Source of the DNA: Takakia lepidozioides
Taxonomy: Eukaryota > Streptophyta > Takakiopsida > Takakiales > Takakiaceae
Length of the DNA stretch: 60,000 nucleotides
Direction: 5' to 3'
Assembly (NCBI GenBank): GCA_030704615.1
Contig: CM060731.1
Span: 38,938,001-38,998,000, forward strand
Below are positions 22,051 to 34,402 of this stretch, piece by piece. The notes under the pieces were generated by a model. It was not told the DNA's origin and did not search any database. It worked only from the letters and a program-made list of their open reading frames with translations. A program made the translations under genes and the position numbers. Every line of letters begins with the position of its first letter. Position 1 is the stretch's first letter.

Positions 22051-23220
22051 CACAATTTATTGGCTGATGTTGCTTCTTTTCTTACTATCAACTTGTTTTG
22101 CTTCAGTTCTTCTGTGTTCTGATGAAATAGTTTTCCTCAACCTTCTTGTTCACTTCTCTTTTGTAGGTCCTAGAAGATACCCTATGTGTTCTTGCCTTCA
22201 TGGCCTTCTAGCGGTTACTTTTTCCACTATCTATTCCTCATTTACCTTTTAAACAAAGATTTTCAGGGCCACTGACCCCTGTTTATCAAAAGAAGTATGA
22301 AAAACAGTATGATCTGCTAAAAATGTGACTTTAATGTTTTTCCCCAGCAATTTCACATTTGGCTTGTTGAAGGGTGTTACAGCGCACCACCTTGAATGCA
22401 GCATTGGTAAGTAACAATTTGATAGAGTCACTGCCCATTCTCTTTACTGTTACTCACTTGTGCCCTTCCAAGTTGAAACTTCATCTGTGAGATATAACAA
22501 AATAAATGTATTTGGTAGAATGTGCTTTCGACGTAGTGATACTTAAATGTTTACCATTAGATGGTTTTCCCCCACCTCTCTCTTATTCAGTATTCTGAGG
22601 GTCTTTCACCCTGCCCAGAGATATGATTTTCTATAGTGTTGCTATGTTATTCCAAGCAAGGACAGATATCGATTTGATCTTACAGATCTAGATAACCACA
22701 ACACAGGAGTAGAGCACAGCAGATTGCCAATTATATTGGACTGGAGTGGACACCTGAATACCGCAAGCAAGTTGTGAAGGAAAACACTTCAACTGAGCTA
22801 CAAAATTTTCAATATCGACAACTCTTATCCCCTCTAAGACTCTGTCATATCTCTGGCTTGACTACTACCGTACTTGGACAAAATGATTCACAGATTTAGT
22901 GGGATTCCAGCTGAAAACTGTAAAAGTGCAGCAAGGCTTACCATCCTCAATGAAAGGTACCGATTGTGCTTCTGCAAACGCTATAGTTGAACTAAGGAGT
23001 CATCAGACATTCCATAATTAGCATGAGGTCTAATTTCATCAAGATAGATAGCGCAACATTTAAGAAACAATATGTGAGAGAATGCATTGTGATGATCCCA
23101 TCTCAATGAAGCAATTCAGGGTTCACATTGGACACTTTCAATTCAGGACGTCTAAGGACTGCAATACAAAAAAATTCATGGTATGGTTAGAAGAGTGCTC
23201 AAAATACACGAGGGACAGTA
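22051..23220. other. No gene recognised
   Basis: AT-rich intergenic sequence between the LINE remnant and the 3' side of the minus-strand DOG1-domain gene. No coding or RNA signal was seen. Confidence 0.4.
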
Positions 23221-23224
23221 TGAT

Positions 23225-23335
23225 GATTATTGACAGGAGTGTCTGTGGAGGGCTGCACCGAATCTTCAGTTACTAAATCTCAATTCTCAGATTGCTGAAC
23301 AGCTGTGCTTATCTGGTCCAAACTGGCGGCCACCC
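23225..23335. repeat. Partial duplicate of the DOG1-gene last exon
   Basis: About 110 bases here match 23380-23488, which lies inside the last exon of the adjacent minus-strand gene, at roughly 85 percent by eye. Shared runs include GTGGAGGGCTGC, CAGATTGCTG and CTGTGCTT(A/G)TCTGG. The copy lies just past the stop codon (TGA at 23336-23338), so it would be in the 3' UTR. Confidence 0.8.
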
Positions 23336-25691
23336 TCACTTCCCTGAGAATGTTAGGACACAGTGTTGATCGTTGTCAAGAGTTTGTGTGGAGGGCTGCG
23401 CCACTGCATCTTCAATTGCTGAATCTGCATTCCCAGATTGCTGTGCATCTGTGCTTGTCTGGCCCAAAGTGGCTTCCTCACTTGAGGTTGTGTCGAGATC
23501 GTTGGGGTGCACTAGATCTGTAGCTTGTAACTCTCTCCTATCTCCGCCATCATCCAGCTGCTCGTGCTCATCAAAAACCTCCTGCGATGTTGGGACAAAA
23601 ATGTCTGGACCTGCAGCGGAGTCTATGTACGGTGGTGCTGAGAGTTGCAACTTTAGAATGCTTATCTCAGCCCCAGGATCTGCTCTAGCCGGAACCGCGG
23701 TGGAGTTCGACTGCTCAAGGTGGGCATGTCTGGCACTGTCACCATCACCAGTGTTATTTCGCTGGGCACCATCAGTAGCATCAGAATCAGGATGAGTAAT
23801 TGACAGGACATGTACAGAGAGTTGTGAAGGACCATCTCCGAAAGATTGCATGGTGGTCGGTTGTTCTTGTTCATTTCCATCATCGTTGCATTCCTCTCCT
23901 GTGGAATCGCTACCGCCAGCTTGTGTCCGCGAAGTTGACGCTGGGTCTCCAGTCAGCTGGACGGGGATGCTGGTTGCACCTGGGGGATGTCTTGCCAACG
24001 GGGAACGGCCCAGAGTCCTCAAGGCGAAAGCAAGCTCAAAGGCTGCCACAGTGCCCCGCGCTGCCTGCACAGGCGTAAGGAGAGCGACGAGCTCTTGTAA
24101 AGTCTGCAGCCGCAATCTCTCAGCCTGTATCGTGAGCCCTCGAAGACTTTCCACGTTGGCTTCTAATACCTTCCTCACTCGAAGACTATTGCCATGCCGC
24201 GAGGAATTGCTAGTTGAGGGTTCAGATGGTCCAGGAAGTGCGGACATCATCTGCTGGTCAGCCACAAGCATCTGCACAGCTTCCATCGCGATTGCACAAA
24301 GTACGGCAATCTTAAACTTTACAACTTGTCAAACGATACAAAATGAAAAAGGCCCTGGGGTGCCGGGCAGTACACCAGAAGAAGACGGGAATTACATCAA
24401 TAGTATTCTACGAGAGCGGCGTCTGTAAGAAAGGGGTGAGGGGACGGAACGGCGCTGGCAAACAGAGAGGGATGCGACAGAGAGATACATTTCTAAAACA
24501 AGAGCAACCTCAAAAGGATTGCCAAAGATTGCAAGGGACGACATGAGGGTCACACCTGAAGCATAGCCAGCCGATCAGTAAGCTCTGCCTCAGCCTGACG
24601 AGTGTGCCGCTGCAGAATGTCCATGCGTTCTTCCTGGCGGTCCGACAGCAGCAAGGCCGGAAGGAAGAGCTGCGAGTTGACAGGACGGGCACGCTCCACT
24701 TCATTACCCATCTCGACAGCCTTGAGAGAGAAGACAAGAAGTATGGCGGATGTTGGCCTCCACCCACCCAACCACATGAAGGCAACCTCCAGAGGCGAAT
24801 ACCGACGATCTGCATAACCTCAGCTTAGGACCTGGAATATTAGAGGTCAGCTGACACTGCACTCCCCTGGGACGTTAAGAAATCTGTCTTTCTTCCCTCA
24901 TCATACACTAGTGTGTTTGTCGCAAACAGTTTCTTGGTTCAGAATTTGTACCATCTTATAGCACTTCTGCATTCTAAGTCAGGGAACAGCGCCTTCTGGA
25001 CAGGGCCCATGAGAGTTGCCGGTATTGTTGGAATTTCCCAATATCAAAGTCTGCCGAGCATTTGTGCCGTGACTTGCTTCTTCTTACATGATAAGAAAAC
25101 TGGTCAATTTCTCTCTCGGATGTGAAAGTGTGGACACATTGTTGAAGTGGGTTTTCGATGTAAACCTGCGGCTGTATGGAAGTGGTTGCTTGAACTACCA
25201 AGCCAAACACCTTTATTTAAATGGGCGCTACACATAAGTGTCAACCAAGAAATAATCCTCGAAAACAGAGTATGATTCAAATTGATTCTACCGAGAGTCT
25301 GCTTCAGTCCGTGAGAGATGACCAAATGTGGTAAAGCCAATCACGCTCCAGTAACTCGACGGAGTGCACCACCTGGTCCTCGTGGACACTGCTGCTAAAA
25401 TTAAGCAAGTGAAATTTCTGTATCACCCAGAGAGGACGGACTGGAAGAGGAAATACCTGAAGAAACCGAGTGCACTGCATCCTCCTTGGAAGAGGGAGTT
25501 GCGTCAGGAGGGGAGGAATACAAAGAGAAGCACTCCTCAAGTAGTTGATGCAAGTCCGCATCCCGGCCTGGATCCTGGGACACCAGCATTGATCGCAGCT
25601 GCTTCACATTCACCTTCCATTTCCGCCACCACTCATCCTCTGAATCCCCACTCTCCTTCCCCCCTCGCCCTCCGCCCTCCCCCGTTGCCAT
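23336..25691 (-). CDS. DOG1-domain protein, three exons
   Basis: Predicted exons: 25691-25457, 24809-24556 and 24271-23336. All have GT/AG limits and compatible phases (1, 0), giving about 474 residues. Exon 1 starts with an acidic, Gly-rich segment and then WWRKWKVNVKQLRSML, the Trp-containing first helix of the DOG1 domain. Exon 2 holds the hallmark EVAFMWLGGWRPTSAILLV and a helix with RQEERMDILQRHTRQ. Exon 3 gives the last helices (AERLRLQTLQELVALLTPVQ, then AARGTVAAFELAFALR) and a long, disordered, Ser/Thr/Asp-rich tail. The domain also occurs at the C-terminus of TGA bZIP factors and in DOG1, which acts in seed dormancy and binds haem and phosphatases. No bZIP is present here. The role is unknown; a regulatory or ABA-related function is only inferred. 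Confidence 0.85.
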
Positions 25692-28600
25692 CTCTGTTAT
25701 CTCAACCCTCCAGACAAACTCCCACTATATCGAAGAAATACGTGCGATCTTCTTGAGTAAATAGTGTACACGATCTCCACTATTTCTGCCGAAGGTTTCA
25801 CCGGGCAAGTAATCATGCCTTTCGAGATTCACAGCTTCAATTGTCAATCTTTCTCCCACCAAATCGCTCACATTCCCTTCACTAGCTCAGAAGAATCCTG
25901 TCAGACTCTCTCTCTCTCAAGATCAAATCTTTCAGTTTCAGCTCCTCCGAACAGCAATCCCGCTCAGCGCAGCTCGCAATTTCACTGTCGCAGTGAACAC
26001 TAGACACGGCCTTCAGCGGATGCGACTTGCTCGCCAGATATTTTGTCCGTGAACTCACACAACTCGACACGTTGCAGATTCGTAGCGCGCGTCGGTTGCG
26101 CCAAGGAGAAAGAGCCAGGTGGCGGTCACTAAGCACAAAAGTGAAGTTGACAGTTTCTGGCGGCGCGACACGTCGTCCGGCGATCCGGATGAGCTTTTGT
26201 CGTAAACCTGGATGAACTCAACGACCTCTGGATGAATATGCTCTGCATACAGCGGACATCGGATGAGAAATGGGCGGCCAACCAATGGCGCCCAGTCCGC
26301 GCGTCGCTTGCCGATGCGAGGCCCCGTCACATCCGACGGCCACAGTGTGATGTTGCCCTATCCAGAAGGCCACCACGTGCCCCCATCGACTCCGGCCACG
26401 AGAGGATGGTACGTGTCACCCTTTTACAGCGCCAGATCGGGTGGCATTGTTGCAGTAGTGCCACCCTTTCAGACTAGTGCACCTACATACCCCTAGTAGT
26501 GGCAACGTCCTAGAGACATTACCTCCAGGACGGTTGCTTCAACGAGGAAGCAGGGTTGTGGAAACGCAAAACTAGGATGCATGTTCCAAGTTATAATAGA
26601 TGTTACACTAGGAATTACCTTCGGGGAGGTAAGGGTGTCTGTCTGGATCTGCTTTATAATTACCTCCAGGAAGGTAATATATTTACCTCCACAGTGCTTC
26701 AGAAAGTGGATATGCAAACAAGTGAATCACTCAGATACTGGAGGATCACTGTTTCAAGAGGGGTTGGCCTTCTCACATATCTGCTTCTGTGGATCTTGGT
26801 ATGTAGAGAAATGTAAGCGTGGAAAGCCGGTAGGCTATGTTGGTAGTACTTGATTTTGGCAGGGAGTGGCGATGGTGATGGGGAGGATCTGTGTCGGATG
26901 GCCCACACAGACCACACTGCATATTCAACTTCTCCCTTGCAATCCGCACTCATCTCCGGAAGTTGGTTCGCTTTTTCGCATTCTCCTTTACAGCTTCACA
27001 GGGCCCACCAGCACCTGAGCAAAACAGGCCTTCACAGCAGTGATGAGCAATTCTCGCCACATAACTTGTATAGATCTATGTAGCCTCATTATGTCATGAG
27101 CGTACTTCTCATGTGCCGTTTGAGGGCGCAAAACACATGATAATTGAGTGAAACAGAGACCTACACAAGGGTCAGAGAATAGCCTTGGTTTTCTAGGGAC
27201 AGTCCCTGGCAAAATCCAATGCAGCAGGAGCGGGATATGAGAGTGTCAGAGGGCGACCTTACGCTCATGAGAAGGTTAAGCACGGATCATCAGAAGCTGG
27301 CTGGCAGCAGTGTCATGGTACCGCAAGGGGGTTGGCCTTCATGAATACATTCACCAATCTCACAGGAAAAGAAAACCCACAGCCTGAGTCTTGTACTAAC
27401 AATAAGAGCTAGAGATCATGCGTACAACATGGGTTTGATAATTGGAGCTGATAGTTCCGTAGCTGGAACATATTTGTTTTGTATGATTAGTGTGACCAGC
27501 CAACAAGATGATAAGCAGCAGCCCACTTGAGATGCAAAGATGATGACGTTGGAGTGCTGTTGATGATGAGAGAGGACATCATTTCGATCATTGCACTGTA
27601 ACCGTGCCTATAATACCTCATCTAATGATGGTGGAAAAATCTAACCCTGAAGTTTCATGGTTGTAATCCCCTGTAAGATGCCCTACCGACCACGTCCGGG
27701 GCATCTGACTTAAAATAAATAAATAAAGAGGGGATACAAGCCCTCAATTTGGTTTTTGATTTTATGAAGGGCTTCCTGAAGGGAAGTTTACTAAAGTGTA
27801 TTGTTCCAAAGTACAACCAGAATGCTTGTATGCAATCTGACCCTATGACCAACCACACTTTTCCACAACTTTTTGAAGGTTTTTGGGGTGCGCAGCATGG
27901 TCAGCCTCGGTATGTATTGTATAGAAAGATGATATGGAGTGCATGTCCGAGCATGCTTCAAAAGATTTGGAGATGGGTTTTTGATAATGCATCTTTTGTC
28001 CAACAATTATATTATATTTGTTCCAAACAAGGGGTTGGAAGATGTTTCACATATTACAACAAAACTAGTGTCAAAGGGGGGAAAAAAGTGCGGACAAGTG
28101 TTACTATTCACACGTGAACTTTTCGAAAGTGTTGGCCATGTGGCTGGACGGTAATGTACAAGTGTCCGTGTATGAAAAGCGCAGGTTTGGTTCCCCGGAG
28201 GTGAAGGGATCCAAGTCAATCTCCTCCGATGACATGTTACCGTGTTAGCTCCCTCGCTCCCATGCTCCTCCCCACGGGGACACGTTCAGTGAGGCTGTGG
28301 GCGACTCTCACAGGCTCCGATGATCTCGTGACGTAGAGTCTACCTACATGAGAGTGATGACCGTTAGAGTAGAGCTCCACCACGTTCACCTCTCATATTG
28401 GGTCCGAATCAATCACCATTCTCTGCTCGACAAACAGTAGGTCCCACCTCTTCCCTCGAATGTATGTGAAGGACACCTTGGTCCGACAGCGAAGTGCAGT
28501 GAGGCAAAATGGTGCAATATCCCTGCAAAAGCACAGCAAAGCAAAGCAAAGCAAAAGCCGGAACCAGGATGATCAACTGAGAGGAAGAATGAGAGAGAGA

Positions 28601-29626
28601 GAGAAGGCAGACGTGAGGAGTCAAACGCGCAGAGGTTGGAAAATATCTGCGCTTTTGCAGTCCAAGATTTTTCAGTTGCCGGGAAGGCCCGTGACCCCGC
28701 GGCCGTGATCTTCTCCCACCCGCGTGCCACCTGTCCGCCACGTCGCCGGAGCAGCCTTTCACCGACATCGCGTTTTCGTACTCTGTCTTGATCCTTTATG
28801 AACCGGCTGCGCCATCCCTTTTTGTGCAGGACAGATCTAGACTTTGCACAAGAAGCTGCCACATCTGTCTCTGTGGGTGAGATTGCGGAAGGAATTTCGA
28901 ACCCTTCGAATGCTGTGTGCTTAGCTGGTTGTCACATCCTCTTTTGTGTGAAAGGTGTGAGTTTGCCTTTCGGTAAGTTTTTGTGTAAGCATTGATGAAT
29001 GCTGGAGTCGTATGTGAAGAGAACTGAAAGACTTGTTTGCTGGAAGCAATCATAGGGTGCAGAGCAGAGCTCTCGCTTATTGTGTAATTGTAGAGCTGGT
29101 AGCTCAATTGATGAGTACAGTTTGCAAAAGGCCAGTACATTCCAAGACCTCGAGTCTCCTCTAGGTGTGTGCAATTCTGTTCTGTCGCATTCAGTTCCTT
29201 GAAATCTAGATGTCACTACATATCATCTGCATTACCCACATTGCGTGTGGCCTGAAAAGTTCATTGAGTATCGGGCCTCTTCGTGTCTCCTGGAAAATTG
29301 TATGGAATCACACCGGGTCGCTTGTGAGCACCCGAGGTGATCTGTTTACGGTTTTCAGGTCGCAGTCTGAGGCTAATACGGGAGTGACGGAATACCACTC
29401 GCGAAATAAGCTTTGATGCTCTTTCAGGTGCGAAAAACATTCGTTTTTCTCACTTCTCTTCAGTACACAGGGCTGTCTTTGAAATCTGAATCTTTCGGAG
29501 GTATGGGCAGTCAGTATCCGCTCTGAATTTTGTGTTCATACATACACTCCAGCCATCACGGACAGGATCCACACCGAAGCAAATTTTCTCGGCTTGTTAA
29601 ACACTGTCCCAGCAGTTGGACTTTTC
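25692..29626. other. Intergenic region between divergent DOG1-domain genes
   Basis: No gene recognised. It contains palindromic ATTACCTCC motifs (26515-26690), a hairpin at 27676-27706 (AGATGCCC / GGGCATCT), a short GCAAA run near 28530 and a GA run near 28590. An open frame from the ATG at 27767 to 28117 has no recognisable family. Promoters of both flanking genes should lie near the two ends. Confidence 0.5.
26515..26690. repeat. Cluster of palindromic ATTACCTCC motifs
   Basis: TTACCTCCAGGAAGGTAA (about 26660-26677) is a near-perfect palindrome. Related forms lie at 26614-26632 (TTACCTTCGGGGAGGTAA), at 26518-26531 and at 26683-26690. They may be the remains of a small inverted-repeat element. 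Confidence 0.5.
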
Positions 29627-31683
29627 ATGGAAGAGACAGAGATGGGGAAAGGGGAAACGAGCTCCGGTAAAAGTCCCATGGAATCGGATGGGGGTTCGTT
29701 GGAGGAGGTAGGACGGTGGTGGGGAGAGTGCCGGCCTCACATTCGGATGCTACGGTCTGCCTTGGTTTCTAGGACAGCTGCGAGAGATGTAGAGGGCCCC
29801 TTGCAAGGCTGTGTGACGCTATACATGGCGAATATTCAACATCCAACCTTAACAGATGAGAACACAGTCTTGGCTGCTTTATCTGGTATGCCATTCTTCC
29901 TCTTGACCAACTCTGTCTTTGAACTGGTTGAGACATTTTCGGTGTTTGTTTTTTTTCTATGCTTTTGGATGTTTTGAGAGAGTCGAGATAGGCACATCGA
30001 ACAGCCGCTAACCTTCGTCCGATCTCTTTGTTTTTTTCATTTCTTTGCAAGAAAGAAGAGACACTTTACTGAGAGAGCACATCAAAGCCAGAAAAACTTA
30101 GAGAAAAGGTGGGAGGAGAGAGGGGGGGGGGGGGGCGCGGGAGGGACCCTGGACCAAAAGACGCAGCGGGAGTTCATCTTTCAAGGAAGAAAAGGAACTC
30201 TTCATTTTTTTGAAAATCTTCCGAACTTCTCAGCCTTTCTTACGGACTTTGAAGACTTGTGGTTGAGTTTGGCTTTCCTCTTCAAGTTCCATGACTCTAG
30301 TATGGAATGCGTCAGGCACGCCAGTGTTTCGTCACCCAAAAGCGTGCCATCAGTGTGACAATGTACAAATAGGTGTTTTATAGCAGAGGTCAATGTTTGT
30401 GATTGTAGGGAGTTGGGCGACTCCGCTGGAGGCATCATTTATGTGGCTAGGGGGATGGCGGCCAACTTCAGCTCTTCTATTGGTATACTCGCTTATGGGC
30501 GTACAAGTTGAAAATGAGATTCTTAATTTCAAGAACGGAGTTCAAAAAGGAGTGGGGAGACCTGCAGCAGTCTTGTCAGAAAAGCAGTTAGTTAGAATGC
30601 AAATATTACAGAAGCATACACGACAAACTGAGCTGAAGCTGTCAAAGAGACTAGCAGTCGTACAGGTTATATCTCACTCTCTCGCTCAATCATTCTCTCT
30701 CCTCATCTTATGGGTTTGCCGCAAGAAAGGGGATTTTCCAACCCAGTGATTGTTATGAGGATAGAAGGGCAGAAACATAACTCAAGAAATCACAGTGAGG
30801 AAAACAGAAAAGAGAGAACGTGTGTGCGGTTGTGTGAGAGAGCCACTGCTCTCTGTAAACCATGTGTGCATGTGTGAGCAGTTTTTCAACTGTGTCTGCA
30901 GCATTTTGGTAAAGCAGAGCTGTGCCTGCTTCTGTGGTATGCAAGCCTTCAGCTGGTAGAGAAAAGCTGCTGCTGTGGACCTACCACCTTAACCGAATGA
31001 TGTGTGTCGTTGCTAGAGCGGCCTGCCTAAATTTGTTTGAGAAGTAGTAGAGAGAGTTGAGGAAATGGCAGCAGCACAATATGAAGCGGGTGGCATAACT
31101 GTAGGTTTTGCCATTTGATCCTGGGAAAATCTAAAAAGGTTGGACGGCACTCATGCAGATGCTTGTAAGCGATCAAGATGTGCACCAAGCCGTAATGCTA
31201 GATTTGTCGGCGTCTAGAACTGATGAAATGCTGGAGTTAAGACAAGTTTTCAAGCCTCGAATTTCAAGAATAAGGAAATTGCTGATTCAAGCAGAACAAC
31301 TGCGCTTACGCACACTGCAGCAACTTTTCATGGTTCTCAGTTCTGTTCAATTAGCCCATTGTGGAGTGGCAGCCTTTGAACTAGCCTTCATGTTGTATGC
31401 TTTGGGAAACGCACCCCCAGAGAAAAGAGCCATCTCTTCGTCTCATTGTATCATACAGTTACCTCCCAGTGGGTTGTGTCATCCGGGAGCTGGGCTCAGG
31501 CAGTCAATAGAAGTAGGCAATGAACCAGTTGGGGAACAACATAAGGGCGTAGATGACCAATTGCAAAAGGTAACTGCGATATCTTCTGGGTCATTTACTG
31601 CTAGCAGTGCATTGGCTGTGGCATCAACTTCATCATCGTCACCTGAATCAGCAGACAAGAGTTTGAAGGCTTGTGAACTTTGA
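29627..31683 (+). CDS. DOG1-domain protein, three exons (paralogue)
   Basis: Predicted exons: 29627-29885, 30409-30665 and 31159-31683, about 346 residues, with the same intron phases as the minus-strand gene. Exon 1: acidic start, then RWWGECRPHIRMLRSAL. Exon 2: FMWLGGWRPTSALLLVYSL and LQKHTRQTELKLSKRL. Exon 3 begins ATGCTTGT right after the acceptor, exactly as in the paralogue, and holds AEQLRLRTLQQLFMVLSSVQ and FELAFMLYALG, then a shorter Ser-rich tail. The ATG at 29627 is used because the upstream in-frame start is only a TTG. Conserved domain and splice sites suggest a working gene of the same family. Function is not determinable here; DOG1-like proteins act in dormancy and ABA responses in seed plants. 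Confidence 0.85.
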
Positions 31684-32990
31684 CTGTGTGTAGTCTTAGA
31701 CCTTATGTGAAGTTTGACTCTCTTTGAACACTTGCTGCTGAACTTGGGCAACAGTGCAAATCATCAACATTGCCTTGACTGGCATGCTTGCGGAGGTAGG
31801 CCTTTCTGGGAAATTGAGCATTGCAAAATGTCATTTGGAAAATGGTGTGGTCAAGATTGGTAATTAGACAGGTTTACAGCAGCAGTATATTTCGGTCCTG
31901 TAGAGGGCTTCCACTGGTTAAGTTGATTGGTTAGACTTACACCCTGTGAGTAAGCCGGCTAAGTCAAATGCAGCTCTACATGCGTCTTCTGATTGGAGTT
32001 TCAAAGACATGGGAAGGAAAGGGAGCAATCAGGCAGGGCAGCACAAGACCATCAATGACAACGTCATCAACGGTAACATGGGTTTTCAGGAATGAACCTG
32101 TTTTCTTGAAGGTTTTGGTTTCTACATAATGTGTGTTGTCCATTTCATTCCCGTTGCTAGGTGCAATATGCAATTGCACTGCCAACGTGTTTTTCTAACC
32201 TGCATGTCGTGTGAAGTGGTTGTTGGTAATATGTCCCTAGAGAGTTTTGTTTGTTTACCTTGTGAACCTGGTGCTGGGGTAAACCAAAGCATTTTGAGTG
32301 CCTGCCCAACCATCAGCTCTTTTATACCTAGGTATTGGCTGTTGTACTTGGAAGGGTTTTTCATAGAAGTATCATTGTTCAGTGCTCTTTGAGGCAGCTG
32401 CTAAGCTTGCCAGCATGTACTCGGGCTTCATTTGTTCCAGGAAGGGTCCTATTATGGACATTTAATAAAATTGACTCATTTCCATCCCCTCAAAGCATCC
32501 GTTAGGACAAGTTGAGCTTGTTTTTCTTGACCTTCCAGTTACCAGTATCTGCAATGTCTTATTTACTTTTTCCTCCCCTTCCTTCTGAAAAGTGTATGTT
32601 GTTCGGCATTGCAGTCAACTTCATGGCTGCTTTCAAGTTTTATTTATAAATATCAGCAATCTCCTAAGACATTCTTCTGCACTGATTGTATATTGTATGT
32701 TAGGAAACATTACTTGCGCATCATCTTGCAAGATTCCTAGTACAGGGCTCTGCTTGACAAAAAAGGCTACATTAATGAACAACTCCCCTGTAAATCCTCA
32801 TTTCTGCCTCACGCTCCCCCCTCATTCTTCCATATGTGATAGAAAGGCTCATTCTTCCATATATGATAGAAAACTTCACTTTGCACCTTAGGCTTCCTTC
32901 ATAGCAGCATTCATAATTTATTACATTTCCTGTAATCATTAGGAGAACTGCACAAGTTCAGTATAGTGTTCTCCTAAGTTGTGCATGGTG
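31684..32990. other. 3' flank of the DOG1-domain gene; no further gene
   Basis: Probably 3' UTR and intergenic DNA. An AATAAA lies near 32464. No coding frame of interest was seen. Confidence 0.4.
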
Positions 32991-32996
32991 CGAACT

Positions 32997-33114
32997 AGAA
33001 TTACCACTTCTCTTCAACACCAGAAGGTGAAGAGGACAGTTTAAATGGTAGACATAGAATTACTACTTCTCTTCAACACCAGAAGGTGAAGAGGACAGTT
33101 TAAATGGTAGACAT
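32997..33114 (+). repeat. 59-bp tandem duplication
   Basis: Units 32997-33055 and 33056-33114 differ at about one base. Each contains an imperfect hairpin (CTCTTCA, then CACC-AGAA-GGTG, then AAGAG). The second unit abuts the left end of the inverted-repeat element. Confidence 0.95.
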
Positions 33115-34231
33115 CTAGGGAATTCCAAAAAGGCCTTGATGTGCAATGCATCGCAATTCACTTGATCACCCCCTAAAAGTGCGCAAATCAATTGAATTGC
33201 AAGGGCAATTCAATTGAACTAACCCTAATTTGCAATTCAATTGAATTGCTGACTACAATTCAATTGAATTGTAATCTATAATTTTTAACTTATTTCTGTA
33301 GATAATATATATATGTATATATTTAAATTATACATATATACATACACAGGTATAAGCTAAAAATACATGTTGCCCCTCTATTCTTGCTGTCCGTCTGTCA
33401 ATCCTTTGCCCGTGGTAAGGCTTGAGCCCAAGATAAGCCTAAGGGAGAGCGAGAGAGGGAGAGAGAGAGAGAGGAAGTCACGAAGCGCTTGTAAAAGCGG
33501 GATTGTCTCTCTTTGTGGATGTTGGTGCCAATATATGGCTATGTATATATACCAAACATGATACCAATGTAAGAGTATCAACGTGTAAGAGTTTGATATA
33601 TTAAACTATAGAACACACATCCCAACTTCAACATGATACCTTTGTAAGGGTATCGAAATTTTTGATAATTCTCAAGATGAACATATTTTTTGTTTTCTTT
33701 GTCCTGGGCTAGATACTAGTGTTAGGGGACTACATGGTGATGCAGGGGAAGCCTTTCATCAATTGTCAGGTTTGATTTTGTCTGTTTTTTTCGGAGCCAG
33801 CCATGTTTATTTTGCCAGTGAATCACATGAAGCTGCTGATCCGTCTCTGGCTCTCCCTTTCTCGCTGAGGCTGAGGGTGGCTACACTCCACAATTTCCTC
33901 AAGGGCACAAGAAAGAGGACCAGCAAGAATAGACGGGCAACATGTATTTTTAGCATATACTCTTATATGTGTATAAATATAATTTGAATATATACATGTA
34001 CATATATATTATATATTATATACAAAAATAAGTTAAAAAATTATAGATTACAATTGAATTGAATTGTAGTCAGCAATTCAATTGAATCGTGTGCCGACAA
34101 TTCAATTGAATTGCAAATTAGGGTTAGTTCAATTGAATTGCCCTTGCAATTCAATGGAATTGCGCACTTTTAGGGGGTGATCAAGTGAATTGCGATGCAT
34201 TTCACATCAAGGCCTTTTTGGAATTCCCTAG
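33115..34231. mobile_element. Non-autonomous DNA transposon with long terminal inverted repeats
   Basis: The left terminal repeat (about 33115-33389) starts CTAGGGAATTCCAAAAAGG and is the reverse complement of the right one (about 33921-34231), which ends at CCCTAG; similarity runs inward to CAGCAAGAATAG. Both are AT-rich and contain several CAATTCAATTGAATTG palindromes. A flanking ACAT at 33111-33114 and 34232-34235 may be a 4-bp target duplication. The 530-bp core has a GA run, two copies of an AACATGATACC(A/T)(A/T)TGTAAG motif and a possible LINE-derived segment. There is no transposase. Long TIRs suggest a Mutator-like or similar foldback element, but the class is not proven. Confidence 0.85.
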
Positions 34232-34402
34232 ACATCGCCTCAATTTTTAGATCCGATGTCTACCATCTAGTTCAATGTGTATCTTATGAAAACAAACCAT
34301 GTTGCCAGGTAGAAGAGTTAGTCGCAAGTAATCTCGTGGTCGGTAGACACAGACCATTACTGTCTACACCTGATAGAATCCAACAGATTAACTGGAGCAG
34401 AT

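Noticed and set aside
27767-28117. 116-codon plus-strand open frame
   Set aside because: No family resemblance, no neighbouring exon and low complexity of evidence; an open frame of this length is expected by chance in this much sequence.
33430-33475. GA-rich run as a regulatory element
   Set aside because: Simple repeats of this kind recur at several places in the window with no consistent gene context.
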